Shown here piece after piece: positions 41,891 to 50,886 of a stretch of 64,000 nt of DNA. The stretch is from Metarhizobium sp017305935 (GTDB lineage: Bacteria; Pseudomonadota; Alphaproteobacteria; Rhizobiales; Rhizobiaceae): positions 806,001-870,000 of the forward strand of contig NZ_JARRIR010000001.1 in the NCBI RefSeq assembly GCF_029601685.1. Direction: 5' to 3'. A model generated the notes under the pieces. The model was not told the origin of the DNA. It did no database searches and saw only the letters and a program-made list of their open reading frames with translations. Numbering within the stretch: position 1 is the first letter of the stretch; every line of letters starts with the position of its first letter. A program made the position numbers and the translations under genes.

Positions 41891-42535
41891 TTATTTCGAG
41901 GCATTTCGACTCAGGGCGGCGTCGATGATCGATTTCGCGGCCTGAAACGCGGCCTCTATACTCATTTCGGACGTATCAAGCAAGTGCGCGTCATCAGCGG
42001 GGCGCAAGGGACTGTCGGCGCGGCCCATGTCGCGCGCGTCGCGCGCCTTCACATCCTGAAAAATCGCCGCGTAATCCGCCGAACCGCCCCTGCCGACGAC
42101 CTCGTCGTAACGACGCCTGGCCCGCACCTCGGGCGAGGCCGTGACATAAAGCTTCACCAGCGCATCCGGGCAGACCACCGTGCCGATGTCGCGCCCGTCG
42201 AGCACCGTGCCGGGGGAACGCTGCGAAAAGGCGCGCTGCGCCTCCACCAGCGCCTTGCGCACCGGCGACATCACCGCGATCTTCGACGCCGCCTCGCCGA
42301 TCTCGTGACGCGACAGCACGTCCCGGTCGAGCCCGCCGAGATCGACCTCGCGCGCTACCTTTTCCGCCACCGCCTCGTCGTCGAGCGGCAGCCCGGCATC
42401 GAGAAGTGCCTTGGCCGTCGCGCGGTAGGTGAGGCCCGTGTCGAGATGGTGAAAGCCGTAGGTTTCGGCGATCTTCCGCGACAAGGTGCCCTTGCCGGCG
42501 GCGGCAGGACCGTCGATGGCGATGACGGTGCTCAC
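41891..42535 (-). CDS. cmk: cytidylate kinase
   Basis: A 214-residue (d)CMP kinase: P-loop IAIDGPAAAGKGTLS, LDTGLTYRA, VLDGRDIGTVVCPDA, and RDARDMGRADSPLRPADDA, all typical of Cmk. It starts with GTG at 42535, overlapping the aroA stop by four bases (GTGA), so translation is coupled to aroA. Confidence 0.96.
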   Translation of the reverse strand: MSTVIAIDGPAAAGKGTLSRKIAETYGFHHLDTGLTYRATAKALLDAGLPLDDEAVAEKVAREVDLGGLDRDVLSRHEIGEAASKIAVMSPVRKALVEAQRAFSQRSPGTVLDGRDIGTVVCPDALVKLYVTASPEVRARRRYDEVVGRGGSADYAAIFQDVKARDARDMGRADSPLRPADDAHLLDTSEMSIEAAFQAAKSIIDAALSRNASK

Positions 42536-43914
42536 GCGGCCGCGCCTTCCTCGATCTCAATCTTCGCGCCGAGGCGCGTCATCAGATCCATGAATTCCGG
42601 GAAGGAGGTGGCGATCATCGTGGCGTCGTCCACCGTCACCGGATGCTCGCTGGCCAGGCCCATGATGAGGAAACTCATGGCGATGCGGTGGTCGAGATGG
42701 GTGGCGACGGCTTCGCCGGCCGCATTGCCGAGCCCCTTGCCATCCGGGCGGCCGCGCACGACGAGCGAGCTTTCGCCTTCGTCGCAATCGACGCCGTTGA
42801 GCTTCAGGCCGTTGGCAACCGCCGACAGGCGATCCGATTCCTTGACGCGCAGTTCCTCCAGCCCGTTCATGACCGTCTCGCCCTTGGCGAAGGCGGCGGC
42901 GACGGCAAGGACCGGATATTCGTCGATCATCGACGGCGCGCGGTCTTCCGGCACAGTGACGCCCTTCAGCTCAGAATGGCGCACACGTAAATCCGCGACA
43001 TCCTCACCACCGGCATTGCGCGGATTGAGCACCTCGATATCGGCGCCCATGTCCTGCAGCGTCAGGATCAGGCCGGTGCGCGTCGGGTTCATCAGCACGT
43101 TGACGATGGTGATATCCGAACCGGGCACCAGCAGCGCCGCCACCAGCGGGAAGGCGGTGGAGGAGGGATCGCCCGGCACATCGATGGTCTGGCCGGTGAG
43201 CTTGCCGCGACCCGCGAGGCGGATGGTGCGCACGCCGTCCGCATCGGTCTCGACAGTGAGGTCGGCGCCAAAACCCTGCAGCATCTTTTCGGTGTGGTCG
43301 CGGGTCATGACCGGCTCGATGACGGTAGTAATGCCGGGTGTGTTGAGGCCGGCGAGCAGGACTGCGGATTTCACCTGGGCCGAGGCCATCGGCACGCGAT
43401 AGGTGATCGGCGCCGGCGTCAGCGGCCCGTGCAGCGTCACCGGAAGGCGATCACCTGCTTCCGCCTTCACCTGCACGCCCATCTGGCGCAGCGGATCGAG
43501 CACGCGGCCCATCGGACGCTTGGTGAGCGAGGCGTCGCCGATAAAGGTCGAATCGAAATCATAGACGCCGACCAGCCCCATGGTCAGGCGGCATCCCGTT
43601 CCGGCATTGCCGAAATCGAGCGGCGCCTCAGGCGCCAGCAATGCGCCATTGCCGGTGCCTTGGATGATCCAGACGTCGCCGTCTTTCCGGATCTTCGCGC
43701 CCATGGCCTGCATGGCCTTGCCGGTGTTGATGACGTCCTCGCCTTCGAGAAGGCCGGTGATGCGGGTCTCGCCGGATGCCAGGCCGCCGAACATGAAGGA
43801 GCGGTGGGAAATCGACTTGTCGCCGGGGATGCGGGCGGTGCCGGACAGGTTCGACGACCGGCGGGCGATGGCGGGTTTGGCGGCTGCCCCATGTGTCCTG
43901 GAAACGGGCGACAT
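42532..43914 (-). CDS. aroA: 3-phosphoshikimate 1-carboxyvinyltransferase (EPSP synthase, class II type)
   Basis: A 460-residue enzyme of the shikimate pathway joining PEP to shikimate 3-phosphate. IPGDKSISHRSFMFGGLASG, LLEGEDVINTGKAMQAMGA, RVPMASAQVKSAVLLAGLN, LKGVTVPEDRAPSMIDEYP and ATHLDHRIAMSFLIMGLAS are almost the same as in Agrobacterium CP4 EPSPS as I recall it. At the site of CP4 Ala100 this protein has Gly105 (FGNAGTGCRL; codon 43602-43600 reads GGA). ATG 43914 follows AAGGA; a TTG at 43932 is less likely. First gene of the leftward aroA-cmk-rpsA set, divergent from the TIGR02300 gene. Confidence 0.96.
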   Translation of the reverse strand: MSPVSRTHGAAAKPAIARRSSNLSGTARIPGDKSISHRSFMFGGLASGETRITGLLEGEDVINTGKAMQAMGAKIRKDGDVWIIQGTGNGALLAPEAPLDFGNAGTGCRLTMGLVGVYDFDSTFIGDASLTKRPMGRVLDPLRQMGVQVKAEAGDRLPVTLHGPLTPAPITYRVPMASAQVKSAVLLAGLNTPGITTVIEPVMTRDHTEKMLQGFGADLTVETDADGVRTIRLAGRGKLTGQTIDVPGDPSSTAFPLVAALLVPGSDITIVNVLMNPTRTGLILTLQDMGADIEVLNPRNAGGEDVADLRVRHSELKGVTVPEDRAPSMIDEYPVLAVAAAFAKGETVMNGLEELRVKESDRLSAVANGLKLNGVDCDEGESSLVVRGRPDGKGLGNAAGEAVATHLDHRIAMSFLIMGLASEHPVTVDDATMIATSFPEFMDLMTRLGAKIEIEEGAAA

Positions 43915-44201
43915 TGGAAAAATCCTTTGCAATAGGCAGGAGTCTTTCGCAAACTGCCACGGGTGCGGGCACCATGCGGATCAGTCTGGCGGTTTTGCGG
44001 GTCGTTACCATAAAGCGGACACGCGGTCACGCCTCAAGCGCCAGAAATTCGGCGCGTGAGACGTGCGAAAACCGGCGGTTTTTACATGTTATTTGACATG
44101 GACCGGCGCACAGATTAAGGGACCGGCCTTGTTCTCCCATGAAAAAGGCCGGTTTTCACGGCTCTGCCGGCATCGCTCCGGCTGTTTAACGAGGCTTCAC
44201 A

Positions 44202-44591
44202 GTGGCAAAAGCGGAACTTGGAACCAAGCGCACCGATCCGGATACCGGCAAGAAATTCTACGACCTGAACCGGGATCCGGTCGTCTCCCCCTATACCGGC
44301 AAATCCTGGCCGCTCTCCTATTTCGAGGAAAGCTCGGCCGCCGCCGTCATGGAGAAGGCACAGGAGGAGGACGAGGTCGCGGAAGTCGATACCGAGAGCA
44401 CCGAAGTCGAACTGGTTTCGCTTGAGGATGCCGAAGACGGCGCCAGCGGCGACGACATCCCCGATATCGGCGACGACGACGTGGATATCGGCGACGACGA
44501 TGACGACACCTTCCTGGAAGCCGACGAAGACGAGGACGACGACGACGTCTCCGGCATCATCGGCGTGACCGGTGACGACGACGAAGTCTGA
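44202..44591 (+). CDS. TIGR02300 family protein
   Basis: A 129-residue protein, MAKAELGTKRTDPDTGKKFYDLNRDPVVSPYTGKSWPLSYFE, carrying the FYDLNxDPvvSPyTG motif that defines TIGR02300. The C-terminal 80 residues are mostly Asp and Glu (for example DDDDDTF, DEDEDDDD). The family is conserved next to aroA in alphaproteobacteria; its function is unknown. The divergent 287-base region to aroA holds both promoters. Confidence 0.88.
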   Translation: MAKAELGTKRTDPDTGKKFYDLNRDPVVSPYTGKSWPLSYFEESSAAAVMEKAQEEDEVAEVDTESTEVELVSLEDAEDGASGDDIPDIGDDDVDIGDDDDDTFLEADEDEDDDDVSGIIGVTGDDDEV

Positions 44592-44611
44592 GCATCCGGC
44601 TAACCCCTTGC

Positions 44612-44653
44612 AAAACCCGGCGATTCAAAAAAAATCGCCGGGTTTGTTTTTTT
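44612..44653 (+). terminator. Rho-independent terminator after the TIGR02300 gene
   Basis: AAAACCCGGCGATT, A-rich loop, AATCGCCGGGTTTG followed by a run of seven T. Strong stem, 20 bases after the stop. Confidence 0.9.
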
Positions 44654-44751
44654 CGCTTGCCAAGCCCGGAACGGCAAAGTAATAACCCGCCAACCGACGG
44701 CGAGACGCCGACACGGTTCCCGGAAAACCGGTTCGCCCGGTACCCTCTGAT

Positions 44752-44827
<76 letters not shown>

Positions 44828-45360
44828 ATCACTTTGTCAATGAAAATTCCCCTTTAAAAACAACTAGATATCAAATCGGCATCGCTCCTCTCGTACCCCA
44901 TTTGCGTACCCCGCTTTTCGCGACGGGCATGTGAAGCCGCACGGCAGGCTCATGTCATCCGTGATTCGGCCATGGGCCTGCTTGGCGACTTGCGGCCGTA
45001 TTGCTGCTCTGCGCTTCCATCTTGTCGATTCGATTTTGCGTCGACATGTGAAGCCTCAGGCTGGAAACGGGCGCTGCCGGGCCGTGTCCGATCAGCGGGA
45101 AACTTCCAGCGGGTGCAATCGAAAGGTTATCGCTCTGCCAAAGCCGCGCCATAATTACTCTATCATCTATGGTGAAACGGGACGTGAAACCGGTGCCCTT
45201 CGGCAGGGGCGGGGGTTCAGGACCGTTCCGGGGCGCGGCGTGACCTTGACCGGATGCGGATCGCCCTATCTTCTTGTTTTCCACGCAATCCCGGCCACCG
45301 ATGCCGATCGGGCGGGATTGCCTTCGCAACAACCACGGGCCACGAACGAGGATTACCTGA
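44828..45360. other. 533-base gene-poor stretch after tRNA-Ala
   Basis: No convincing gene. The first 60 bases are unusually AT-rich for this window, then GTACCCC occurs twice 15 bases apart (44896-44919 region). The 3' end of the tRNA is not repeated downstream, so there is no sign of an integrated element's attR. The last part should hold the promoter of the DUF4214 gene at 45361; short frames on either strand lack ribosome sites or family features. Confidence 0.6.
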
Positions 45361-45948
45361 ATGAAATTTTATTCGACACCGCGCGATGAGACGTTTTACG
45401 GCGGTCCCGGCGTGGACACCGTCTATTTCAGCGGCAAGGGCCAGGATTACACCGTCACGGTCTACTCCAAGTCCGAGCAGGACGTTCGTGACTACGGCAA
45501 TTACATCAATGACGGGCACGACAAGCTGTTTTCCATCGAGCGGCTGAATTTTTCCGATGGCACGCTGGCCTTCGACACGGATGGTGCGGCCGGCCAGGGC
45601 TATCGCATCTACCAGGCCGCTTTCGACCGTAAGCCCGATGCCAGCGGCCTCGGTTACTGGGTTCGCACCCTCGACAATGGCGCTAACCTCGTCGATGTCG
45701 GCGCCGATTTCGTCAATTCGAGCGAATTCCGGAAAATGTACGGCCCGAATCTCAGCAACAGCGAGTTCGTGCAGGAGCTTTATTACAACGTGCTCGGCCG
45801 CACCGGCGAGCAGAGCGGTGTCAATTACTGGGCCGACCAGCTTTCCTATGGCCATACCCGCGGCTGGGTGCTGGCGAGCTTCTCCGAAAGCGCCGAGAAC
45901 GTCGCCGGGGTCGCACCGTCGATCTCGGACGGCATCTGGTATACCTGA
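45361..45948 (+). CDS. DUF4214 domain protein
   Basis: A 195-residue protein. An N-terminal RTX-like segment (DETFYGGPGVDTVYFSGKGQDYTVTV, LFSIERLNFSDGTLAFDTDG) leads into a DUF4214 domain: GYRIYQAAFDRKPDASGLGYWVRTLDNG, FVNSSEFRKMYG, ELYYNVLGRTGEQSGVNYWADQL, VLASFSESAENVAG. No signal peptide, as expected for type I secretion substrates. Its domain is shared, over more than 100 residues, with the metalloprotease encoded tail to tail at 46013-47173. No type I exporter genes are nearby. Probably an extracellular or surface protein; function unknown. Confidence 0.85.
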   Translation: MKFYSTPRDETFYGGPGVDTVYFSGKGQDYTVTVYSKSEQDVRDYGNYINDGHDKLFSIERLNFSDGTLAFDTDGAAGQGYRIYQAAFDRKPDASGLGYWVRTLDNGANLVDVGADFVNSSEFRKMYGPNLSNSEFVQELYYNVLGRTGEQSGVNYWADQLSYGHTRGWVLASFSESAENVAGVAPSISDGIWYT

Positions 45949-45957
45949 GTCTGAAAC

Positions 45958-45990
45958 AGCCATGGCCGCCCTTCGAGGGCGGCCATGGCT
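45958..45990. terminator. perfect 15-bp hairpin between the converging DUF4214 genes
   Basis: AGCCATGGCCGCCCT (45958-45972), loop TCG, AGGGCGGCCATGGCT (45976-45990). Symmetric and very stable, ten bases after the 45361 gene and 23 before the metalloprotease stop. No T-run on either side, but it is well placed to end or protect both transcripts. Confidence 0.65.
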
Positions 45991-46012
45991 GACCTGCGGT
46001 GATTCCGTTCTC

Positions 46013-47173
46013 TCACACGAACCAGATGCCGTCGGCAACCTTCGCGCTGACGCCGGTGACGTTCTCGGCGCTTTCCGAGAAGCCGGCGAGAACCTCTGCC
46101 TTCGAGACGCCGCTATCGAGGCGGCCGTTCCAATAGGCGATGCCGCCGGTCTCGCCGTCACGTCCCAGCACGTTGTGATAGAGCTTGTCGACAAACTGGC
46201 TGTTCGACGGCGTGCTTCCGTAGACCGAGGCGAATTCGGCGGAGTTGACGAAGCCGGTCGCAACATCATTCAGGCTGCGCCCACCGTCCATCGACTTGAT
46301 CCAGAAGGACAGGCCGCCCGCATCCGGCGTGCGGTCGAAGGCAGCCTGATAGATGCGATAGGCCTGGCCGGCATTGCCGCTTGTATCGAGCGCCAGCGTG
46401 CCGTCGCTGAATTGCAGCCGCTCGATGTTGAGGAAATTGTCGGTGCCAGCGCCGGTGACGGTCACGTTTGCCGGGGCGGCGATCTTGACGCCGAAGTTGG
46501 CGCGCGCGCCGTTCATCACCACGGTGTCGAGCCCGGCGCCGCCATCGAACGTGTCGTTGCCGGCCGTGGCGGTGAACACGTCGTTGCCGGCGGTGCCCAC
46601 CGTCGGCGTCGCCCCCGCCTTGGCGCCATAGAGCGCCTGGACGCCGGCGATATCGCCGCTTCCCAGGCTGTGGAGGCTGGTGACCATCGGATACATGATC
46701 GTGGCCGTATCGTCGGTATGATCGAGGCCGATCGCATGGCCGATCTCATGCAGCGCGACGGCAAAGAAATTGGTCTTGTCGTTGGCGGAATAATTGCTGT
46801 CCGTCGTCCAGCTTTCCGCCGTGTCGAACCGCACCTCCGCCTCGGTGATCGAAAAATACGGCGCATTCCTGCTGGTCGCCCCCGAATATTGCGCCTCCCC
46901 GACCGTGCCGAAGGCGCCATCGATCGCGTCCCAGCCGAACCGCAATTGCGCCTGGGCGCTGTCGGCGATTTCCACGAAGCTGATATTGGCGACCGCCTGC
47001 CAGGCGGCGAGCGCGGCGCGGATCAGGCCCTGATAGGCCGAATCGGTGATCGCCGCGTCGAACTGGTAGCCATCCGGGCGGCTGGACAGCGCAAAGCTCC
47101 ATTGCACCGTGCCGCCGCTCTGGCCGAGGAAGCCCGAGCCCCACTTTCCCTGTTCCAAGACATAACCAACCAT
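46013..47173 (-). CDS. secreted zinc metalloprotease (serralysin/matrixin-like) with DUF4214 domain
   Basis: A 386-residue protein. The protease domain (1-205) has the zinc motif HEIGHAIGLDH and the downstream Met-turn TIMYPM, as in serralysins and matrixins. Then RTX-like calcium repeats (GTAGNDVFTATAGNDTFDGGAGLDTVVMNG), an NIERLQFSDGTLALDT segment and a C-terminal DUF4214 domain ending SFSESAENVTG...DGIWFV. No Sec signal; repeats and C-terminal layout point to type I secretion. ATG at 47173 has GGAGGATCC-like site (AAGGATCCTCC). The neighbour at 45361 looks like this protein without its protease half. Confidence 0.87.
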   Translation of the reverse strand: MVGYVLEQGKWGSGFLGQSGGTVQWSFALSSRPDGYQFDAAITDSAYQGLIRAALAAWQAVANISFVEIADSAQAQLRFGWDAIDGAFGTVGEAQYSGATSRNAPYFSITEAEVRFDTAESWTTDSNYSANDKTNFFAVALHEIGHAIGLDHTDDTATIMYPMVTSLHSLGSGDIAGVQALYGAKAGATPTVGTAGNDVFTATAGNDTFDGGAGLDTVVMNGARANFGVKIAAPANVTVTGAGTDNFLNIERLQFSDGTLALDTSGNAGQAYRIYQAAFDRTPDAGGLSFWIKSMDGGRSLNDVATGFVNSAEFASVYGSTPSNSQFVDKLYHNVLGRDGETGGIAYWNGRLDSGVSKAEVLAGFSESAENVTGVSAKVADGIWFV

Positions 47174-47467
47174 GGAGGATCCTTCTTCTGGAAAACTGCC
47201 CCTCTTTCCGATTCGGGCTGAAAGCGTTCGCACTCCGCGAATCGCCGTCGAACTGCAGCGTATAGCGAGGGAAGCCGGAAAGAAAATGACGCAGAAGAGA
47301 GAAGGCGCGGCCACAAGGCGGCCATTTCATGGATCCCCTGCCCCATTTTTCGCCGTCAGCCCCAGCCTTGGCGACCCGGCTCTCAACCGGAAACGCGGCT
47401 GCCGGCGGACATTGCCCCGAGGCCATTTCGCACGATATCATGAGGGCCACTCTTTTTCGGAAACTTC

Positions 47468-49372
47468 ATGAGCACCTCTTCCCCGGCAAGCGACCTGCAT
47501 GGCGCTACGAAATCCCGGTCCCTGCCCGTTCTCGTTCTCGGCGCCATCGGCGTGGTCTACGGCGATATCGGCACGAGCCCGCTTTATGCCTTCCGCGAGG
47601 CGCTGCGGCCCTTCATGCATGACGGCGTGACGCCGCATGAGGTCATAGGCCTGATCTCGCTGATGCTCTGGACGCTGACGCTGATCGTCACGGTCAAATA
47701 TGTGCTGTTCCTGCTGCGCGCCGACAATGACGGTGAAGGCGGCACGCTGTCGCTGCTGGCGCTGCTCACCAAGAAGGTGAGCCGGCACGCCGGCATCTTC
47801 TTCTTCGCCGGCATCATCGGGGCGGCGCTGTTCATCGGCGATGCGATGATCACGCCTGCGCTGTCGGTGCTCTCGGCGATCGAGGGCCTGAAGCTGGTGA
47901 CGCCGACACTGTCGCCCTATGTGCTGCCGCTCGCGGTGGCGATGATGCTGGCGCTGTTCCTGGTGCAATCGCGCGGCACGGCGGCGGTGTCGCAGTTCTT
48001 CGGGCCGATCATGCTGTTATGGTTCGTGGTCATGGCGCTCGGCGGCATCTCCCATATCGCCGACGACCTGTCGATCTTCACGGCGCTCAATCCATGGCAT
48101 GCGATCGAATTCGTCTCCCATGCCGGTTTCGTCGGACTGGTCGTGCTCGGCGCCGTGTTCCTGACCGTCACCGGCGCCGAAGCGCTTTATGCCGATCTCG
48201 GGCATTTCGGGCGGCGGCCGATCCAGTGGGCCTGGTTCGTGGTCGTGTTTCCGTCGCTGGCGCTGAACTATCTCGGCCAGGGGGCGCTGGTGCTGAAGAA
48301 TCCGCAAGCGGCGACCAACCCCTTCTACCTGATGTTTCCGGAATGGGCGATCCTGCCGGTGGTCATCCTCGCCACCGCCGCGACGATCATCGCCAGCCAG
48401 GCGGTGATCACCGGCGCCTTCTCGCTGGCGCGCCAGGCGATCCATCTCGGCTTCCTGCCGCGGCTGGAGATCTGCTTCACCTCGGAGACCAATACCGGGC
48501 AGATCTACGTTCCCGCCGTCAACACCGTGCTGCTCATCGGCGTGCTGATCCTCATCCTCGAATTCGGCAGCTCCGAAGCGCTGGCGACGGCCTATGGCAT
48601 TTCGGTCACCGGCGCCATGGTGATGACCACGATCCTCGCCTTCCAGTATCTCAGGGTGGTGCGCGGCTGGACGGCGGCGACCACCGCTGCGGTGCTTGCG
48701 CCGCTCTTCGTGCTGGAATGCATCTTCCTCAGCGCCAACCTGTTGAAAATCCATGACGGCGGCTATATCCCGGTCACCATCGCCGCGGTGCTGATGACGA
48801 TGATGTGGACCTGGAAGCGCGGCGTCTCGCTGGTGCGGGAAAAATCCGCCACCGCCGACATTCCGCTGCGCTCCTTCATCGAGATGATCGAGCGCCCCTC
48901 GGCAAACGCGCCGGTGCGGGTGCCGGGCACGGCGATCTTCCTGACCAGCGTGCCCGACAAGACGCCGGGCGTGCTCCTGCACAATCTCAAGCACAACCAC
49001 GTCCTGCACGACCAGAACGTGGTGCTCAACGTCCATACCGCCTCGCGCCCGGTGGTGCCGGAGGAGGAGCGTTTCGTCATCACTAGGCTGTCGGAGCGCT
49101 TCACCCGGCTGGAGCTGCATTTCGGCTTCATGGAAACGCCCAACGTTTCGCAGGCGCTGACGCTCTGCCGCCAGGCGGGGCTGAAATTCGAGATCATGTC
49201 GACATCGTTTTATGTCGGGCGGCGCAAGTTCGTCGGCGATCCCAATTCCGGCCTGCCGAACTGGCAGGACAAGCTGTTCATCGCCATGGCCGGCTTCGCC
49301 ATCGATCCTTCCGAATATTTCCAGCTTCCCAGCAACCGCGTCGTGGAACTGGGTGAGCAGATGGTGATTTAA
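47468..49372 (+). CDS. kup: Kup/HAK-type potassium uptake protein
   Basis: A 634-residue low-affinity K+ importer (K+/H+ symport) in the inner membrane. The family start LVLGAIGVVYGDIGTSPLYAFREAL is unmistakable; about twelve membrane segments follow (e.g. HAGIFFFAGIIGAALFIGDAMITPALSVLSAIEG), then a cytoplasmic C-terminal domain (PGVLLHNLKHNHVLHDQNVVLNVHT, STSFYVGRRKF). ATG at 47468. Its stop overlaps the stop of the converging cyclase gene by three bases. Confidence 0.96.
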   Translation: MSTSSPASDLHGATKSRSLPVLVLGAIGVVYGDIGTSPLYAFREALRPFMHDGVTPHEVIGLISLMLWTLTLIVTVKYVLFLLRADNDGEGGTLSLLALLTKKVSRHAGIFFFAGIIGAALFIGDAMITPALSVLSAIEGLKLVTPTLSPYVLPLAVAMMLALFLVQSRGTAAVSQFFGPIMLLWFVVMALGGISHIADDLSIFTALNPWHAIEFVSHAGFVGLVVLGAVFLTVTGAEALYADLGHFGRRPIQWAWFVVVFPSLALNYLGQGALVLKNPQAATNPFYLMFPEWAILPVVILATAATIIASQAVITGAFSLARQAIHLGFLPRLEICFTSETNTGQIYVPAVNTVLLIGVLILILEFGSSEALATAYGISVTGAMVMTTILAFQYLRVVRGWTAATTAAVLAPLFVLECIFLSANLLKIHDGGYIPVTIAAVLMTMMWTWKRGVSLVREKSATADIPLRSFIEMIERPSANAPVRVPGTAIFLTSVPDKTPGVLLHNLKHNHVLHDQNVVLNVHTASRPVVPEEERFVITRLSERFTRLELHFGFMETPNVSQALTLCRQAGLKFEIMSTSFYVGRRKFVGDPNSGLPNWQDKLFIAMAGFAIDPSEYFQLPSNRVVELGEQMVI

Positions 49373-50628
49373 CGGGTGGGCAAGACGATATCTTCGCGCG
49401 GATAGGCGAAGACGTCGACCGGCTCGCCGAGGCCGCGCAAGGGATGGCTGCCCAGCCATTCGACGCGGTCGCGGCAATCGGCCATGTCGACGAAGGCGCC
49501 GGAGAGCAGGATCGGCCGGCCAAGTTCCTTGGTCAACGCCTCCAGCCTTGCGGTGACATTGACCGCCGGGCCGATGACGGTGAAATCCAGCCGCTGGCGC
49601 GAGCCGATATTGCCGTACATGACATCGCCGACATGCACGCCGATGCCGTAGGCGAGCGCCGGCTGGCCCTTGTCGCGGCAGGCGACGTCCAACTCGGCAA
49701 GCGCAAGCCGCGCTTCGGCGATGGCGGCCAGCAGCTTCGGGCCGGCATCGGGGTCGCTCAGGGGAAAGATCGCCAGCAATCCATCGCCCATGAATTTCAG
49801 GATCTCGCCGCCATGGCGCTCGATCGGGCCGGACAGCGCGTCGAAATAGGCGTTGAGACGCTCGATGACGTCGTCGCGTGGCCAATGGTCGGAAATCGTG
49901 GTGAAATCACGCATGTCGCAGACGAGGATGGCGGCGCCGACCGTGGCGCCGCTGCCGCGCGTCGTGGCGCCGGCAAGAATCTGCTCGCTGGCATGCGGGC
50001 CGACATAGGTTTCCAGCAGCGTGCGCGCCAGCCGGTTCTTCATGCGGATTTCGCTGACCAGCGCCAGCACCGGCAGGAGGTCGGTGAGGAAGGCGATCTC
50101 GTCTGCCGAAAAGCCACCCTTGCGATTGCAGGAAAAGGTGACGACCTGGCGCTTGCCGAAGGTATGTTCCAGCGGCCAGGCGACGTAGTCGGTAAGCCCT
50201 TCGGCGATCAGTTCGTCATAAAGCTGATACCAGCGACCGAGGCGCGCGGACGGATCGTCGAGGCGCTGGCGCACCAGATCGACGCCCTGGTAAAGCGCGT
50301 GGATCGGGCTCATGAGATATTGCGCGGTCTTCTCGATTCCGTGACCGAACGTGTCGAATTTCGGCTTTTCCATACCCGGCTGCCACAGGAAGCGTACGCC
50401 CAGCCATTGCGGATGCAGCGTGCGCAGATGCAGCGTCACCCGGCCGAGCGGCAGGCCTGCCTCGTGCAGCTTGCCGCACAGGAGAAGGAAGATATCGTCC
50501 ATATACTGGACATGACGCGTGCCGATCAGCAGCCAGTCGAGAATGGCGCTGCGCCGTCTCGGCCACTGTCCGGCCTGTATGTCGTCAGGAAGTGTCTGCT
50601 CTGCGTTCACGGAAGGGGACTGCTCCAA
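49369..50628 (-). CDS. class III adenylate/guanylate cyclase
   Basis: A 419-residue protein with a C-terminal cyclase homology domain (about 230-400): AAILVCDMRDFTTISDHW (first metal Asp), HGGEILKFMGDGLLAIFP (second metal Asp), GVHVGDVMYGNIGSRQRLDFTVIGPAVNVTARLE. The N-terminal 200 residues lack membrane segments and have a GAF-like feel (PQWLGVRFLW, GLTDYVAWPLEHTFGKRQVVTFSCNRKGGFS). This layout is common in the many rhizobial cAMP cyclases. The frame begins with TTG at 50628; a GTG at 50610 is an alternative. Signal sensed unknown. Confidence 0.88.
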   Translation of the reverse strand: MEQSPSVNAEQTLPDDIQAGQWPRRRSAILDWLLIGTRHVQYMDDIFLLLCGKLHEAGLPLGRVTLHLRTLHPQWLGVRFLWQPGMEKPKFDTFGHGIEKTAQYLMSPIHALYQGVDLVRQRLDDPSARLGRWYQLYDELIAEGLTDYVAWPLEHTFGKRQVVTFSCNRKGGFSADEIAFLTDLLPVLALVSEIRMKNRLARTLLETYVGPHASEQILAGATTRGSGATVGAAILVCDMRDFTTISDHWPRDDVIERLNAYFDALSGPIERHGGEILKFMGDGLLAIFPLSDPDAGPKLLAAIAEARLALAELDVACRDKGQPALAYGIGVHVGDVMYGNIGSRQRLDFTVIGPAVNVTARLEALTKELGRPILLSGAFVDMADCRDRVEWLGSHPLRGLGEPVDVFAYPREDIVLPTR

Positions 50629-50886
50629 AAGGCGCCGGTTGCGGCAAAGACGCCGGCAGACCGGAAACCCTCGTCATCGCCGCCGAAGCAGGATGACATT
50701 CTACGTTTTGACGCATCTCCAGCGGAATTTTTCCGGAAATGCTAAGCTTGATATAGGATCGGCGCGGCCGATTCGAAAGCGCAAGCGCGCCACACCGGTG
50801 AAAATTCCGTCGCGGATTGACAGCGGGGCCTCGCCTGCCTTTTCTGAGGGCCGGGGCAGTTCAGGAGAATCGGGGCCAGTCCATCC

